A DNA stretch of 64,000 nt from the NCBI RefSeq assembly GCF_042453785.1, contig NC_091664.1:5320501-5384500 (forward strand), written 5' to 3'. The stretch is from Malus domestica. Taxonomy: Eukaryota > Streptophyta > Magnoliopsida > Rosales > Rosaceae. Each line of letters begins with the position of its first letter. Position 1 is the stretch's first letter. Position numbers and translations under genes: made by a program. The notes under the pieces were generated by a model. It had not been told where the DNA came from, made no database searches, and was given only the letters and a program-made list of their open reading frames with translations. Positions 1 through 11,289 of the stretch are shown here, one piece after another.

Positions 1-1
1 C

Positions 2-163
2 TTGCTGATTTCTAGTGTAGCAGAGGTTTGGGAAAGTTTGGCAGATCAACTATTTGATGGGTTTCAGGCTTTCAGCAAGGTTATGGTTTCAGCCCTTCTC
101 GGTGATATATTTGGAGATTCGTTTGCAGTTGTAGGCACGATGTCATTCACTAGGCGCACGTAA
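2..163 (+). CDS. Possible 3' terminal coding exon of an unrecognised gene (partial at window edge)
   Basis: A frame is open from base 2 to a TAA at 161-163 (53 codons). Its conceptual product contains WESLADQLFDGFQAF and ends in SFTRRT. The composition looks protein-like, and the stretch sits at the left edge as a last exon would. I do not recognise the family, and a 53-codon open stretch can occur by chance, so this is weak. The following 1.4 kb on this strand has no further convincing exon. An alternative is that it lies inside an intron of the minus-strand gene that starts at 1749. Confidence 0.22.
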   Translation: MLISSVAEVWESLADQLFDGFQAFSKVMVSALLGDIFGDSFAVVGTMSFTRRT

Positions 164-1540
164 TCTGTGATTATAGAGTTGAATTATTTTTGGGTTTTCA
201 TCTATACCATCTGGGGTTTCAAGATCAAGCTCCGAATTGGACACAGTTGTCTAGTGCACTTTTGCACGTAATCTGTTCGATGAAATGTCTTAGTGAATTG
301 AGGTTCTGCTTTCTTCAATTTTACATTTGGTATTATTTCAAGATTCTATCTTTGTGACTCTAGTATGTTGCAACTGGTAATTTTGATATCAAGGCACGAA
401 GCCAATTGTTAAAACTTAAAACTGAGGTTTTGGGTACAAAGCATGTTATTGAATGTTCTCAAATGTTGAGCTTTTAAACATGATGCTTGCTCTCTTGTTT
501 TGGGTTTGTTCATGTCTCGATTCATTGTTTGGTTTGCTGAGAGCCTCATTGGAGGAGAATGATCTGTTAAGGCTTAAAGCTATTAAGGATTTAGAATTGG
601 GTGTTGAAAAGTTTGTGTAGGCATTGGTGCAATGGGAAAGTACTACGCTGGAAGGCCTAGTCAAAATGAAAGATTAAGATATCAGTTTTAACTACATGAG
701 CCTATGCATTCTTTATGGATTAATTTTTTTCTTTATGGTATTAGTTTAATTTAATAAGACTTGTGCTGCTTTCACGATGAAAGTTTCAATTAAGTTATGT
801 ATAATTTTATCCATTATGGTGAGATGCTTTACTTTATTACTTGTCATTAGAAGGAAGTTTTCATTCTCGCACATCACATACTTATTTTTTTACAAAGTAT
901 TTAATCATTAATTCTTGATTCATACATATTGTGGTTTCACATGACATTCTCTCAAGTTTCATTTTAAATTTTGGTATTTTTGAGCAAATTTCCATCATTT
1001 CCGTCAAAGGCAACCGATATCGATATTTGCACAAATTTGCATATCAATATTTCCACCGATGCCAATATTTTAGACACTGGGTGCATGATATGCTCCAAAA
1101 AAAATGTGGTGGAATGTACAATCTCACATCAGTCATAAACCAAATCCTAACATATGTTATATGAGCTTGATTTCACCAGAAAAAGGCATGGCAATATACA
1201 GTTGTATTTGACAACTTTTTTGGAAACTCCTTGACTCCTTACCTAATTAAATAATACCCCATCCACGCTCATTCGCGCACACACACACACGCAGACAATG
1301 TATATACAATTATACATACATCTAAAAATGTTCTCTAACGAGAATCTAAATTATAACAGATATGCTGGATAAAAAATCCACCTGATCAAGTTCAGACAGG
1401 TTGTCTAACAATATAACACGTCAAACTATCTGACAACGGAACATGTCTACATATATATGCGTGCAAAATTCAATATTCTCAAACTTAATCAAGCATTAAA
1501 ATGAACCCAAATACGCACAAGAAAGGTAGTTGGATTGACA
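164..1540. other. Non-coding stretch; low-level repeat near 990-1075
   Basis: No convincing gene is visible. The segment at about 1000-1075 (alternating CGATAT, ATTTGCACAAA and ATTTCCACCGAT motifs) resembles 13690-13750, so both are probably scraps of one dispersed repeat. A short CA-rich run lies at 1277-1292. The rest is AT-rich and looks like intergenic or intronic DNA. Confidence 0.4.
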
Positions 1541-1608
1541 ATTCACAGGCCATAGACGGAGGTAAGTAAAATGCACAAAGACAAATATTGGTAATGTGAG
1601 AATCTTAC

Positions 1609-1749
1609 AGCTATAACCACCTTTATAGGTGACTGAGAGAGGCATGGGTCGCTAATCTCTCGCACAATCGAACCAACTCTTTGCAAATTAATGGCGGCAC
1701 CTGATTTCCCACAACCACATTGCTTGTCCTCTTCACCTCCACAAGACAT
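1609..1749 (-). CDS. First coding exon of a probable TBC-domain RabGAP (partial)
   Basis: Reading minus from ATG at 1749, 47 codons (starting MSCGGEEDKQCGCGKSG, then LQRVGSIV and CLSQSPIKVV) end in phase 0 at a good donor GTAAGA (1608 downward). From memory this N-terminal segment matches plant GYP7/TBC-type Rab GTPase-activating proteins, where it precedes the TBC domain. No TBC residues are visible further left in the window, so the next exon is either beyond the left edge behind a long intron, or the gene is cut. Upstream there is a likely spliced 5' UTR: a leader exon near 2119-2230 ends in a donor (AG/GTAAGC at about 2118), and an acceptor TTTGGCAG lies near 1915. Family assignment is from recall of sequence, not from a domain hit. 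Confidence 0.45.
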
Positions 1750-2089
1750 GCCAATACCAAAGTTAACAGGCACCGAAACCCGCCAATACAACCACTACCC
1801 GTCCTCTTCTTCTCCTTCTCCTTCCTTCTTCTCCTCAACCTCCACAACTACCATTACACAATGGGGGAAAATAAATAGGAAAAACCTCAAATACCCAATC
1901 CAGAAATCCAATCAACTGCCAAAGAACAATCCACAACCAAAAAGATTAAGAATTTACGGTGCAAATGGAGCAAGGAATGGAAATGAAAATTGAAATTTGG
2001 AACTGGATCCAGGAACTGATTGGTGATCAGACGGCGATCGGATCATTGATACAAATGTTTGTGTGTGAATTTGTGTCTGTAAATATCCA

Positions 2090-2108
2090 GAGAGAGAGAG
2101 AGAGAGAG
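2090..2108. repeat. (GA)n microsatellite in the leader of the minus-strand gene
   Basis: An uninterrupted GA run of about 19 bases lies beside the putative leader-exon donor. A second, shorter GA run is at 2159-2170. On the minus strand these are CT tracts, common in plant 5' UTRs. Confidence 0.8.
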
Positions 2109-2234
2109 GAGCTTACCTAAGGAAGAGAGGCTACGGAATAGCATGAGATCTTTGGAGGAGAGAGAGAGAGCGTTGAGGAGGAGCTCCTCCATCACCATTT
2201 AACTCACAAACCGTTTTTGTTGGATTTCCCCTGT

Positions 2235-2990
2235 GTTTTACTTTTCTTTTCTTTTTTTTTCTTTTTTTTATTCTACTAACTTTTTTTTTATTTGAACCGA
2301 TCAATTTATAAGCCGTGAGACAAATATTATATCTAGATAAATGGACAAATGCAATGTAGTTATTCACATAATACGTGTTTGTAGGTTAGACTTCGTCAAA
2401 TTGAAATTCCATCATTTATAAAAACAAAATAAAAACAGTTCACGACAATAATCAAATCGCTAAAACAATCTTCAATTTAGACGATCGACTCAGGTTCATA
2501 GTATTAATTAGAAAGTGGGGTCAAACAAGAAAATAAAGTCGCAATAACTTATTAGCTTGTTAGCAATTAAGCACTCTGATATGATATAGGTATACAATAT
2601 TTTCAATAGTATTATTGGATCATTCTGTAGGTTGTCATTGGAATATCAATATTTTTTACGTTAAAAATAAGTAGGAATGTATTTCTTTGAAAGCGCAAGC
2701 TTTTTTAGTTAGCTAATTTCCTAGATTGTATTCAGTACGTGTCTGTAATCATTCATCTTAAATTTCTTTTAGTCTTTAGTTATAAGTCTAGTCTCTGATT
2801 ACTTGGCTAACACAAAAACTTGATGAGAAGATCTTGTGGGCTTCATATGGTAATGTTCATGTGCGTTCACTTAGGAAATTACTCTTGAATGATTGAGTTA
2901 TTTTAGGATTGTGAGATCAAATTGTTTAGTTCATACAAGAATATCAGGATTGATATTTGTTAAAGCAGAGCCATTTCAAACCTTAAAATA
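2235..2990. other. AT-rich intergenic DNA
   Basis: Upstream side of the minus-strand RabGAP exon, so probably its promoter region. I see no ORF, RNA gene or clear repeat structure here. Confidence 0.4.
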
Positions 2991-2999
2991 ATATATAGT

Positions 3000-4340
3000 T
3001 GTAAGTTAGACTTAGGAACGTAGGCTTAGAAAGGGCCCAAGAGAGGAGAAGAATATCAAACCCTTTGGCTATGAGCCAACCAAATAGAACCATATGATAT
3101 AGCACCATCACAATGATTACACAACGACTGCTACAGAGGATTGCTTACCGGTCTGGTTATTCGATCAACAAAGAAGATGAGCGCTTAATCAGAAAGTATT
3201 TTCTAACCACTCAAGCAAATTGCCAAAACTGGTAATTGTGACACAAATCATCAAAGATAGGCTTACCCAGACATCAAACTCCAAGCACGCATTGGCCATT
3301 AATAAAAGCAGACGTCTATGAAGGGGCATAAAGGTTGTCAGACTTATCCTTCTGGATAGTGCTTTCTCGGCCGCTCAAGGCCAAGCAAAGCGCTCGATAC
3401 GTGTTGGCTAAAAAAACCTTGTAATTGACCATGAGCGAATATCACTTCATCTCCACGTTTGTTTGAATTTTGGAGAAGTAGCAAGCAGGTCATGTCTACG
3501 TATTATGTTTATTTAATTCCAAGGTGGTGGAGTACTTGAGTCCTAATACTTTTTGGGCTCACGAACCTATATAAGAGGGATGATTATCTTTTATCCCTCT
3601 TGTAAGGGGTCAGCCACACAATCAGGAAAAACATTAGTTTGTTGTATAACTCCTTTGTTACCCACATCAAATATAGGCAAATCATTATAGTGGACATATC
3701 CTATTTTTTAGGATTGGCCACTTAAACATTGTTGTTCATTACTTAACTATTTACCCCCAAACCCTATCCAGGGCTGACCATATTGGTCTTTGTTGACCTC
3801 CTTTCGAGCGTTAACATTATTGCCTAGTAATTAGGCGTATTCCCTACAAAAACCAAGGTCTTCGTCGTTCCTTCTTGACATTTTGCACAACCATAATACT
3901 TATTACTTTATCTAAGAGCATTTGCTAGGTTTTAAGCAACTTAGTGCAAGCTTTAGATACCCTGCATTCACATTCATACATTATCATTGTTCATGAACAA
4001 GTTGTGTTCATATCTTTGCTTATGAGGAAGATTTTATGTGTGTGACGTGATTATCCAAAAAAGAGCAAAGGAAAATGGAGTACTGCAAGACAAAATATTT
4101 AGTGAAGCTTCAAGTCTAATAAGTGTCTATCAAATTGAGTCTTGTAAAAGTCCTTTTACCTTATTGGATTAATTATTATGTGGCTGTGTGCCCAAGCATT
4201 TTTTGCTTTGTGTGTTAAAAGGTTTACCTTGTAAAATTATTGTGTGTGATTTGTTCTACTTATCTTGATATTTTACCATTCTTCACTATTGTTTGGTAAG
4301 ATTGAAACACGTTTGAATTGCACAGTCTACACTCAGTCAC
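3000..4340 (+). mobile_element. Probable LTR-retrotransposon LTR remnant
   Basis: The stretch has the look of a long plant LTR: a TATA-like TATATAAGAGGG near 3569, a TTGTAAGGGG motif about 30 bases on, then CATTATAGTGGAC and a TTAGGATTGGCCACTTAAA motif near 3684-3725, like the R/U5 part of Gypsy and Copia LTRs. No internal domain or second LTR is visible and the ends cannot be fixed. It is probably an old solo or truncated LTR. Confidence 0.35.
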
Positions 4341-4696
4341 GATCCACCTAAATAACATTTTCATTCTTAAATGGCATAATGGATCAAGATTGTGTCTTTT
4401 TCATAAAATTGTGTTTGTTTGAAACACCTCTGTAATCTAGAATAACATCATGAAGATGGATTCATTTGTGACACAATTCTCTTCTTTGAAGGTTGTGAAT
4501 CCTTCGAATTGACCAGTCGGCCTTACTTCTGTGAGATAGATAATTGGCTAGTCACCATCGGATTATGTCGTTCATTAAGTACAACACGCCATCCTTCAAG
4601 GTAAGGATGCCCTTTGGAGATGGTTGTTCGACGTCTGTTAGGTAAATCATTTCATGCACATTTACAACTAGTATATGTGTCTTGTCATTTTGCCTA
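4341..4696. other. Intergenic, nothing recognised
   Basis: Low-complexity AT-rich DNA without an ORF or clear repeat, between the LTR-like stretch and the Mutator-like element. Confidence 0.35.
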
Positions 4697-4706
4697 ATTC
4701 AAAGAA

Positions 4707-5869
4707 GGGAAATTGACATAAATGGGCCATTTTCTTAATCTTGGGACCAAAATAGGACAAACTAGCCATGCACACCATGTACAAAAGCGAAATGACGAAA
4801 ATACTCACATATAAATTGTAAGAACTTATAGCTCATTACATCATTTTTCTGGTTTCAAATAAAAAGCTTTGAGTTTTTGGGTTGAGCTCAAATTTGTGAG
4901 CATATCATGTGCATGTCGTGTATATATAGTGTACATCTAGTGTATGTAGTGTACATCCAACAAAGAAAATTACTTATTGCTTAATTAATCTACTTAAGTT
5001 GAAGAATAAACAAATTGAACAAAGACTTATCCACCAGTCATGACACTTTATCAACTTAATTTATTCCCAGCTGCTTTCAAATTTACCCATTACAATCAAG
5101 GGTTACTCAAAGAAAAAATAGTAGAAAAAGAAAGAAAGAAAACAAATGAAATAAGAGTGAATTCTTTTAGGGGATTCTTGGGCAAAGGCACAGAAGAGGA
5201 AGGGAAAACCGCTAGAGCTGAAGGGAGGAACGTCAGAGAAGGGGAAATAGAAGAAATGATTGGGGGAAAAAGGTTAGGGTTAGGGATTTCCATCTCTTCG
5301 AGGAAGTCGCCGCTGCAAAGAGGGAAAACTAGATCAGAGGTAGGTGAGGGGGTGAGGAAAACTATACGATCGCACTAGTGGCAAAAGTAAAGTTGCAGGG
5401 TGCCAATACTGCCAGAGTGGCCGCCAGATGATGACATGTCGCTAGGCTTAAGAAAAGAGAAATTTACCAAAGAGGGTAGACGAGGCGATTTATATAGAGG
5501 ATGAAACGATAGACTTAAAACTCAAGGCTGAATGGGAAGGTTTGTTGCAAAGGCGATTATGGGTATGATTTCTTGAAGTTTGTTGCAGAATCGATGTATT
5601 TCTATGGAAGACAAAACGAGGGAGACCTAAAACTCAAGGATGAAAGGGGGGATATTTTTTACTTTTCAAAGAGAGAAACAAGAGAGAGATAGAGAAAAAA
5701 AAAGACATGTTGAACAAAAAAAAAACTCATTCATATGGGAGGGCAATTTGGTCATTTTAAGTTTTAAGAAAATGTTATTTCTGTCATATTGTTGTGCATG
5801 TTCTATGCATATCCTAAAATCCTATTTTGGTCCCAAGATTAAGAAATTTGCCCATTTATGTCAATTTCC
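4707..5869. mobile_element. Non-autonomous Mutator-like element (MULE), possibly carrying host sequence
   Basis: The ends form a terminal inverted repeat. The left end starts GGGAAATTGACATAAATGGG, and the right end reads back as GGAAATTGACATAAATGGGC. About 50 bp match closely and weaker similarity runs to about 100 bp or more (4707-4800 against 5770-5869). The element is flanked by ATTCAAAGAA (4697-4706) and ATTCAAAAAA (5870-5879), a 9-10 bp target duplication with one mismatch, as expected for Mutator. There is no transposase. The interior (about 5100-5400) is GC-richer and purine-biased. On the minus strand it has a pyrimidine-rich tract, a CAG acceptor-like site and ATGGAAATCCC, like a plant 5' UTR and first exon, so it may be a Pack-MULE. 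The donor gene is not identified. Confidence 0.8.
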
Positions 5870-5879
5870 ATTCAAAAAA

Positions 5880-6600
5880 AAAAAAAACATCTCACATGCT
5901 TTGAGCAACACTCTAAGGTCTAAGGTATGTCACACTTCAGTTTCACAATGTATGATAAAGAAACAGGTAAATCGTGATAGTCCTTCCATTACTAATGTGT
6001 TTACTGACTGAATCTGTAAAGTCTAGCTTTAAGTGTCTGGCTTTCTTTGTCAGATATTGTAATTAAACCATCACACATGCTCAATCTAGCTTTAAAATAT
6101 ACTCAGATTATAGGATGTTACTACTAGAGTAAATGTTCAAGAAGTGGCGCATTTTAACTCAAAAGTTTGTTCATGCATGTGCATTTCATATCTTTATTTG
6201 TGTCATTGGGACAAGTTGGCTGATGGAAATTCTGATTTCTTAGGATATGTTTGTTCCCTAGGGTTTCAGATTTGTTCTTGGGGGTTTAGAACTTAGTTTT
6301 AGAGTGAGAGTTGCTTTAAAAGCTTGAAGCTTGCATCTTCTCCATATATGAACCTAACTGGCAAACCTTCATCATGCATTAAATACTCAATCATTGTCTA
6401 TTAGGGTTGCATTGTTTTAAGGTTTCACATTTATGTCTTGGTCTAATTTTAAGCTTTAAATTCGTTTTTAGACCAAGCTTTTGGATTCAAGTTAGATTCT
6501 TCCTTCAACAATTTGACTGGAAAATCTAACTGGTCATTTGAATCTAGATTTCATATGCATATAATAAAATCATATCACATCATTAATCGTGTTGATCTCG
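5880..6600. other. Intergenic; possibly part of the following LTR
   Basis: AT-rich, no gene. The later part (after about 6200) may already belong to the Copia-type LTR, whose left end I could not locate. Confidence 0.3.
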
Positions 6601-6929
6601 GTGCCACAAGGTGATGAGTTCAGAAGGAGCTGCCACTTCATGAAGACCGAAGGAATCCATCTTGTGTAAGGCAAAGGTTATACAAAGGTAAAACCGCTCC
6701 ATAGATAGAGATCTAGGAATTGAGCTTGTGTAATCTTTGTATGAACCTTTGTTTACACTAGTGGATTGGACTCAGTGGAGAGTTCCCAATTTTTTAATCT
6801 AAAGGTGGGTTTTTCCGACAAAAAATATCTTGTGTTCAAGTTACGTTTATTGAGTTCAAGTTATGCTTATTGTGTCACACATCTCACACACACATACATG
6901 GTACATATATCTGTTGAACATCTAAATGG

Positions 6930-9900
6930 CAGGCCCTGGCCATGCCTAGTGCCACCAGGGCGATTGTCCAGGGCCCAAAATTGAATAGGGCACCAAAAAA
7001 ATAAGTCTAAATAATTAGGTATAAAAAAATTTAAAAAAAATTGTTCAGAGCCCAAAATAGGGACTGAAAGGCAAGAGGCCCAAGTTTGACAATGGAGGAA
7101 CGGCCTAGGTTTTGGGCATTAAAAAAATAATAACAACAACATAAGGGGACCACTCGTCCCCCCCCCCCCCACAATTAACCCTAAGTTTCCTTTTTCCCGA
7201 TTCCTCATCCTATTGTTTCCTCACTTCCTGTCGTCTGTTTTTTTCCCTACCCCATTGTTTCCCTACTGCCCTGGCCCTTGCCGTCTGATAATTTGTTGCG
7301 CTGTAGCTTCCAAACCTGACAGCCACAAGCCCACAAGTCCTTCTCATTATGTGCATTCACCAACCCTTTTGAGTTTTGAAGTAAATTAATTTTTAAAATT
7401 TGAATTATTAATTCATAATTTAATATAAATTTTGCAAGTGACATAGAATTATATGATAATTGATGTATAGAATTGTTGTTGTTGATGAATTGAATTATTT
7501 GATTTCATTGCAAACCCAATTTTTTGGTTCAATTTATCAATTTTTATAATATGTTAGACTATATGTGTTAGTGCTTTTATAATATATAATAAATGTTAGT
7601 GTTTTTATAATATATAATATGTGTTGGAATGATAATTTTAATAGGAAATTTTTGTTATATCATGTGTAGGTAATTTTTGCAAACAAATTATCAAAGCCAT
7701 ATCTTTTAGGAAACAATTATATGGTAATATGAAAATGAAGAAAAAAATGCAAAGGATAATGAAATTGCCGAAAATTTAAGAGGATCTCTTAATAAAAAAA
7801 AATTCTACAAAGAATAAGTCGGTTGAAAATTTGAGAGAAAATGATGTTGGTGAAGAGTCACAAAATGTTGTTGGGGAGTCTCGTGATCATGAAATTGGTG
7901 GTTATGTGGAGAAATATGTTAATAACGAGTCTCATGACCAAGAAAATGGTGGTGATTTAGAGGAAAATGTTGGTGATGAGTCTCAAGATCATGAATTGGT
8001 GGTGATATGGATTTAAATGTTGATGATGATCATATTAGTGTAGAGGAAAATATTGAATCTCTTGAACCTATTTTCCATTTAAACATTTATGACCCAAGAG
8101 TTTGGGATGATCTTTATGCAGAAATGAGACACTTGTAGAAAATGGACAAATTCAAGAAACTAATCTCACTTATTATAAGGACAAACTCTCTAGAAAATTT
8201 TACTATGATCGAAAATTATGAACGGTTGAAATTTATGATAGGAAATGACTCGTGTACTCAAAAGAGTTAGATAAAGTCTTTTGCTTTTGTTGTAATTGTT
8301 TAAAACAATTGCCTCAAAAAATGAGTTAGCAAAAGATGAAATTAGTGATTAGAGACATCTTAGTGAAAAGCTTGACCAACATGAAAATAGTAAAGAGCAT
8401 CTCATTAATTCGAGAACTTGGGTTGAGTTGAAAAGTAGATTGACAAAAAATCAGACAATTGACAAAGAATTTCAAATGCGAATCAAGAAAGAGACAAATC
8501 ATTGGAAACAAGTAATGCTTATAATTATTATTGTTGTGAAATGTCTTGCCATACATAATTTAGCATTTCGTGGAACAAATGAAAGACCTTATGAAGACTC
8601 TAATGGCAACTTCTTAGGTTTACTTGAAATGATTGCGGAGTTTGATCCAATAATGCAAGAGCATTTTCAACTCATTGAGAATAAAGAGATTCATCATCAC
8701 TATTTGAGCCTAAAATCTAAAATGAGTTGATAGCTACTTTAGCTTCAAAAGTCAAAACCGCAATCATTAAAAAAGTAAAAGAAGTCAATTTTTTTGTTGT
8801 TGTCATTCTTGATTGTACTCTTGATGCAAGTCATGTGGAACATATGACTTTAATGTTGAGATGTGTTGACTTGTTAAGTAGGTCAATAAATATAAGGAAG
8901 TATTTCATGAAGTTTTTAAGTGTGGAAGATACATCAGGACAATGACTTTTTAATGAGTTGCAAGATGTCCTAAAGTCTCTTGATCTTGATATTGATAATG
9001 TGAGGGGACAATGTTATGATAATGGATCTAACATGAGAGGGAAACACCAAGGTGTCCAAAAAAGATTGTTAGACATAAATCTCATAGCCTTTTACATGTC
9101 ATGTGGTTCTTATTATCTTAATTTAATAGTTTGTGATATGACAAGTTCATGTCTTAAAGAAAAATCTTTTTTTGGAGTGTGTCAATGCATATATACGGTG
9201 TTTTCCAACTCTACAAAGCATTGAAATATTTTGCTTGAACATATTGATGGTTTAACTTTGACGTCATTGTCAACTACTCGATGGGAAAGCCACATTGAAA
9301 GTGTTAAAGCAATTAAGTCCCAAGTAGCCCAGGTTAGAAATGTTTTGTTAAAGTTGGTAGTAATTACTGAAAATCCCCAATTGAGTAGGGATGAAGGATG
9401 TTTAGCATCAGGAGAACTTTCAAGTTTTGATTTTGTATTAAGTTTGGTTATTTGGTATGATATTTTGTTGAAGATTAACATGGTGAGCACAAAATTACAA
9501 TCTGAAGACATGCGTCTTGATGTTGCTGTAAAGGCATTGGAAACACTTGTTACGTTTTTCAAAAACTACAGAGAAACTGGTTTTGCTTCTGCCATGAGTG
9601 ATGCTAAAGAAATTACACTTAATTCGGAAATTGACCCTGTTTTTTAAACTAAAAGTCATAGACCGAGAAAAAGACATCATGATGAAGTTGATGGTAATGA
9701 GAGGGAACAACAATTTGCTGAAGAATCATTTAGAACAGATTATTTTCTTGTTATAGTGGATATTGCTATTTCTCAACTGAAACACATGTTTGAACAGTTA
9801 AAGGCTTTTGAATCTATCTTTGGCTTCTTGTTTGATGCACCGAAGTTAATTTCATTGGATGATCAAGAGCTAAAAGAAAATTGTATGAATCTTGAAGCAC

Positions 9901-10553
9901 ATTTGAACATGGAAATACCATGGATGTAGATGGAGCCAACTTATGTTTCGAATTATAGGTTTTGCAAATGATGTTACTTGCAGAAGCATTTCTCTCTAAT
10001 AACCCTTGGACATCCATGGAAATAGCAAACTTTGTAAAAGAAAATGACATGTGTCATATTGTCTTGATTGCTTATCGTATACTGTTGACTGTACCTGTGA
10101 CCGTGACATCTGCAGAAAGAAGTTTTTCAAAATTGAAATTATTAAAATCTTACTTGTAGACCACTATGACTCAAGATAGGCTAAATGGATTAGCAATCTT
10201 ATGCATTGAAAATGATGAGATTGAAGACTTGGAGTATGATGATATAATTGATGATTTTGCTTAAAAAAATGCCAGAAGACAACTTCTTAAAGGTTGAAAT
10301 TTGAAGGAGATTTGTTAGGAATTGTTGTATATGATTGTACTTTTGATTGTCAGGGTTTAAGAACTATGACCCCCTGCCCACGGTTGTATATTTTCTCAAG
10401 TAATATAATTTTGGCGTGAGGGTCTAGCCCCCCAACTTCGACTGGGTTCCAGCCAGCCCTTGTTAAATATTTTTTTAACATATGTTTTCGTATTAAAAAA
10501 AGGCACATTTTGAGCTTTCGCATTGGGCACCCAAAAACTTAGGACCGGCCTTG
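6930..10553 (+). mobile_element. hAT DNA transposon (ZMYM1/TTF-type transposase), inactive
   Basis: It is bounded by a perfect 8-bp target duplication CTAAATGG (6922-6929 and 10554-10561), diagnostic of hAT. Imperfect terminal inverted repeats start CAGGCCCTGGCC on the left and CAAGGCCGGTCC on the right (read inward), followed by GGGCCCAAAA- and GGGCACCC-like subterminal motifs. Length is 3.6 kb. A 13-base poly-C run lies at 7158-7170. The transposase inside is broken (see separate entry). It sits inside a Copia-type LTR. Confidence 0.88.
7790..10264 (+). pseudogene. hAT transposase with TTF-type zinc finger, DUF4371 and hATC dimerisation domains (broken)
   Basis: Pieces follow in order along one strand. 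7831-8100 is an acidic N-terminal region with repeated ESxDxE units. 8100-8420 carries the remains of a TTF-type zinc finger. 8428-9224 is DUF4371-like, with NLAFRGTNERPYEDSNGNF and QCYDNGSNMRGKHQG. 9231-9647 includes TRWESHIESVKAIK. The end (9962-10264) is the hATC dimerisation segment PVTVTSAERSFSKLKLLKSYL. This order is that of the plant zinc finger MYM-type protein 1-like transposases. In-frame stops and frame changes separate the pieces: the TAA at the end of the 9231-9647 piece, a TGA at 8943-8945, and a TAG where the family has an Arg codon after KSYL. No intact product is possible. Confidence 0.85.
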
Positions 10554-10777
10554 CTAAATGGTATATGTTTACTGTTATGCTCACTTAACACATTGATAAC
10601 GTGCAGCCTTGTGGACTATGATAGTTTTTGGAAACTGAAATTGGTATTTGAATCTAAGATTTATTGACTAACAAATCTATCTTTTTTGACCAGCTGGCTT
10701 GACTAGTCAATCCAACAAATTATAATTTTTATAAACAAGTTATTCCACCTGGTAGCAATTTCAATTGGTATCAGAGC

Positions 10778-11280
10778 TTTACTCTGGATATACATATAGT
10801 GATTGCTGGGATTTGCTGTTAGAGAGAAATGAAATTTTGGGGATTGAATTCAAGCTCTGATACACCTTCATTCTTGCCATCATCTTTTTAATTTCTTTTA
10901 CAATGAAGCACCTTATTCTTACATGGTCGCCTTTAATTTAATTTATTTTCTTGTAACTAGATTAATTTTAATCTTTGTTTATTTTCAACTCCTTTCACTT
11001 TCTCACATGATCTTTACCTTCACCTTCACCATTTAATTGTTCATTCAAAGCCTTGCCTTCAAGGTGGAAAAAAGAACCTAGGACGAGAAAAGGTTCCTTG
11101 CTCGACCATTTAATCATTTTATTAGAAATCAAATTCAAAGTGTAAACACAATCACTTAATTAAAAGATAAAACAGGTGAGCAAGGAACCGTTTCTCAGCC
11201 TCCGTTCTTTCTTTCCATATTCTAAGCCTGAACTATTTGGGCCGTTTTGATTGATTAGCCCAAATAGGTTAAGCCTTCTG
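10778..11280. other. Internal LTR-element scrap, then promoter-side DNA of the URM1 partial copy
   Basis: The first 100 bases after the primer-binding site are probably the start of the Copia internal region. The rest is AT-rich without an ORF and grades into the duplicated URM1 leader. Confidence 0.35.
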
Positions 11281-11289
11281 CTTCCCAAT

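Larger units (their letters stand above)
6600..10765 (+). mobile_element. Copia-type LTR remnant, split by the hAT element at 6930-10553
   Basis: A primer-binding site for initiator tRNA-Met, TGGTATCAGAGC, lies at 10766-10777 directly after a segment ending TTTCA (10763). Left of the hAT insertion, 6690-6860 has text typical of Copia LTR 3' halves (ACACTAGTGGATTGGACTCA, then GGTGGGTTTTTCCG). Removing the hAT element joins the two parts. The left end is uncertain. Only a short stretch of internal region follows the primer site, with no gag-pol and no second LTR, so this is a truncated fossil that predates the hAT insertion. Confidence 0.55.

Noticed and set aside
5040-5378. 112-codon open frame on + inside the MULE
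   Set aside because: Purine-rich low-complexity composition (Lys/Glu/Gly) with no family resemblance; more likely the shadow of host-like UTR sequence on the other strand.
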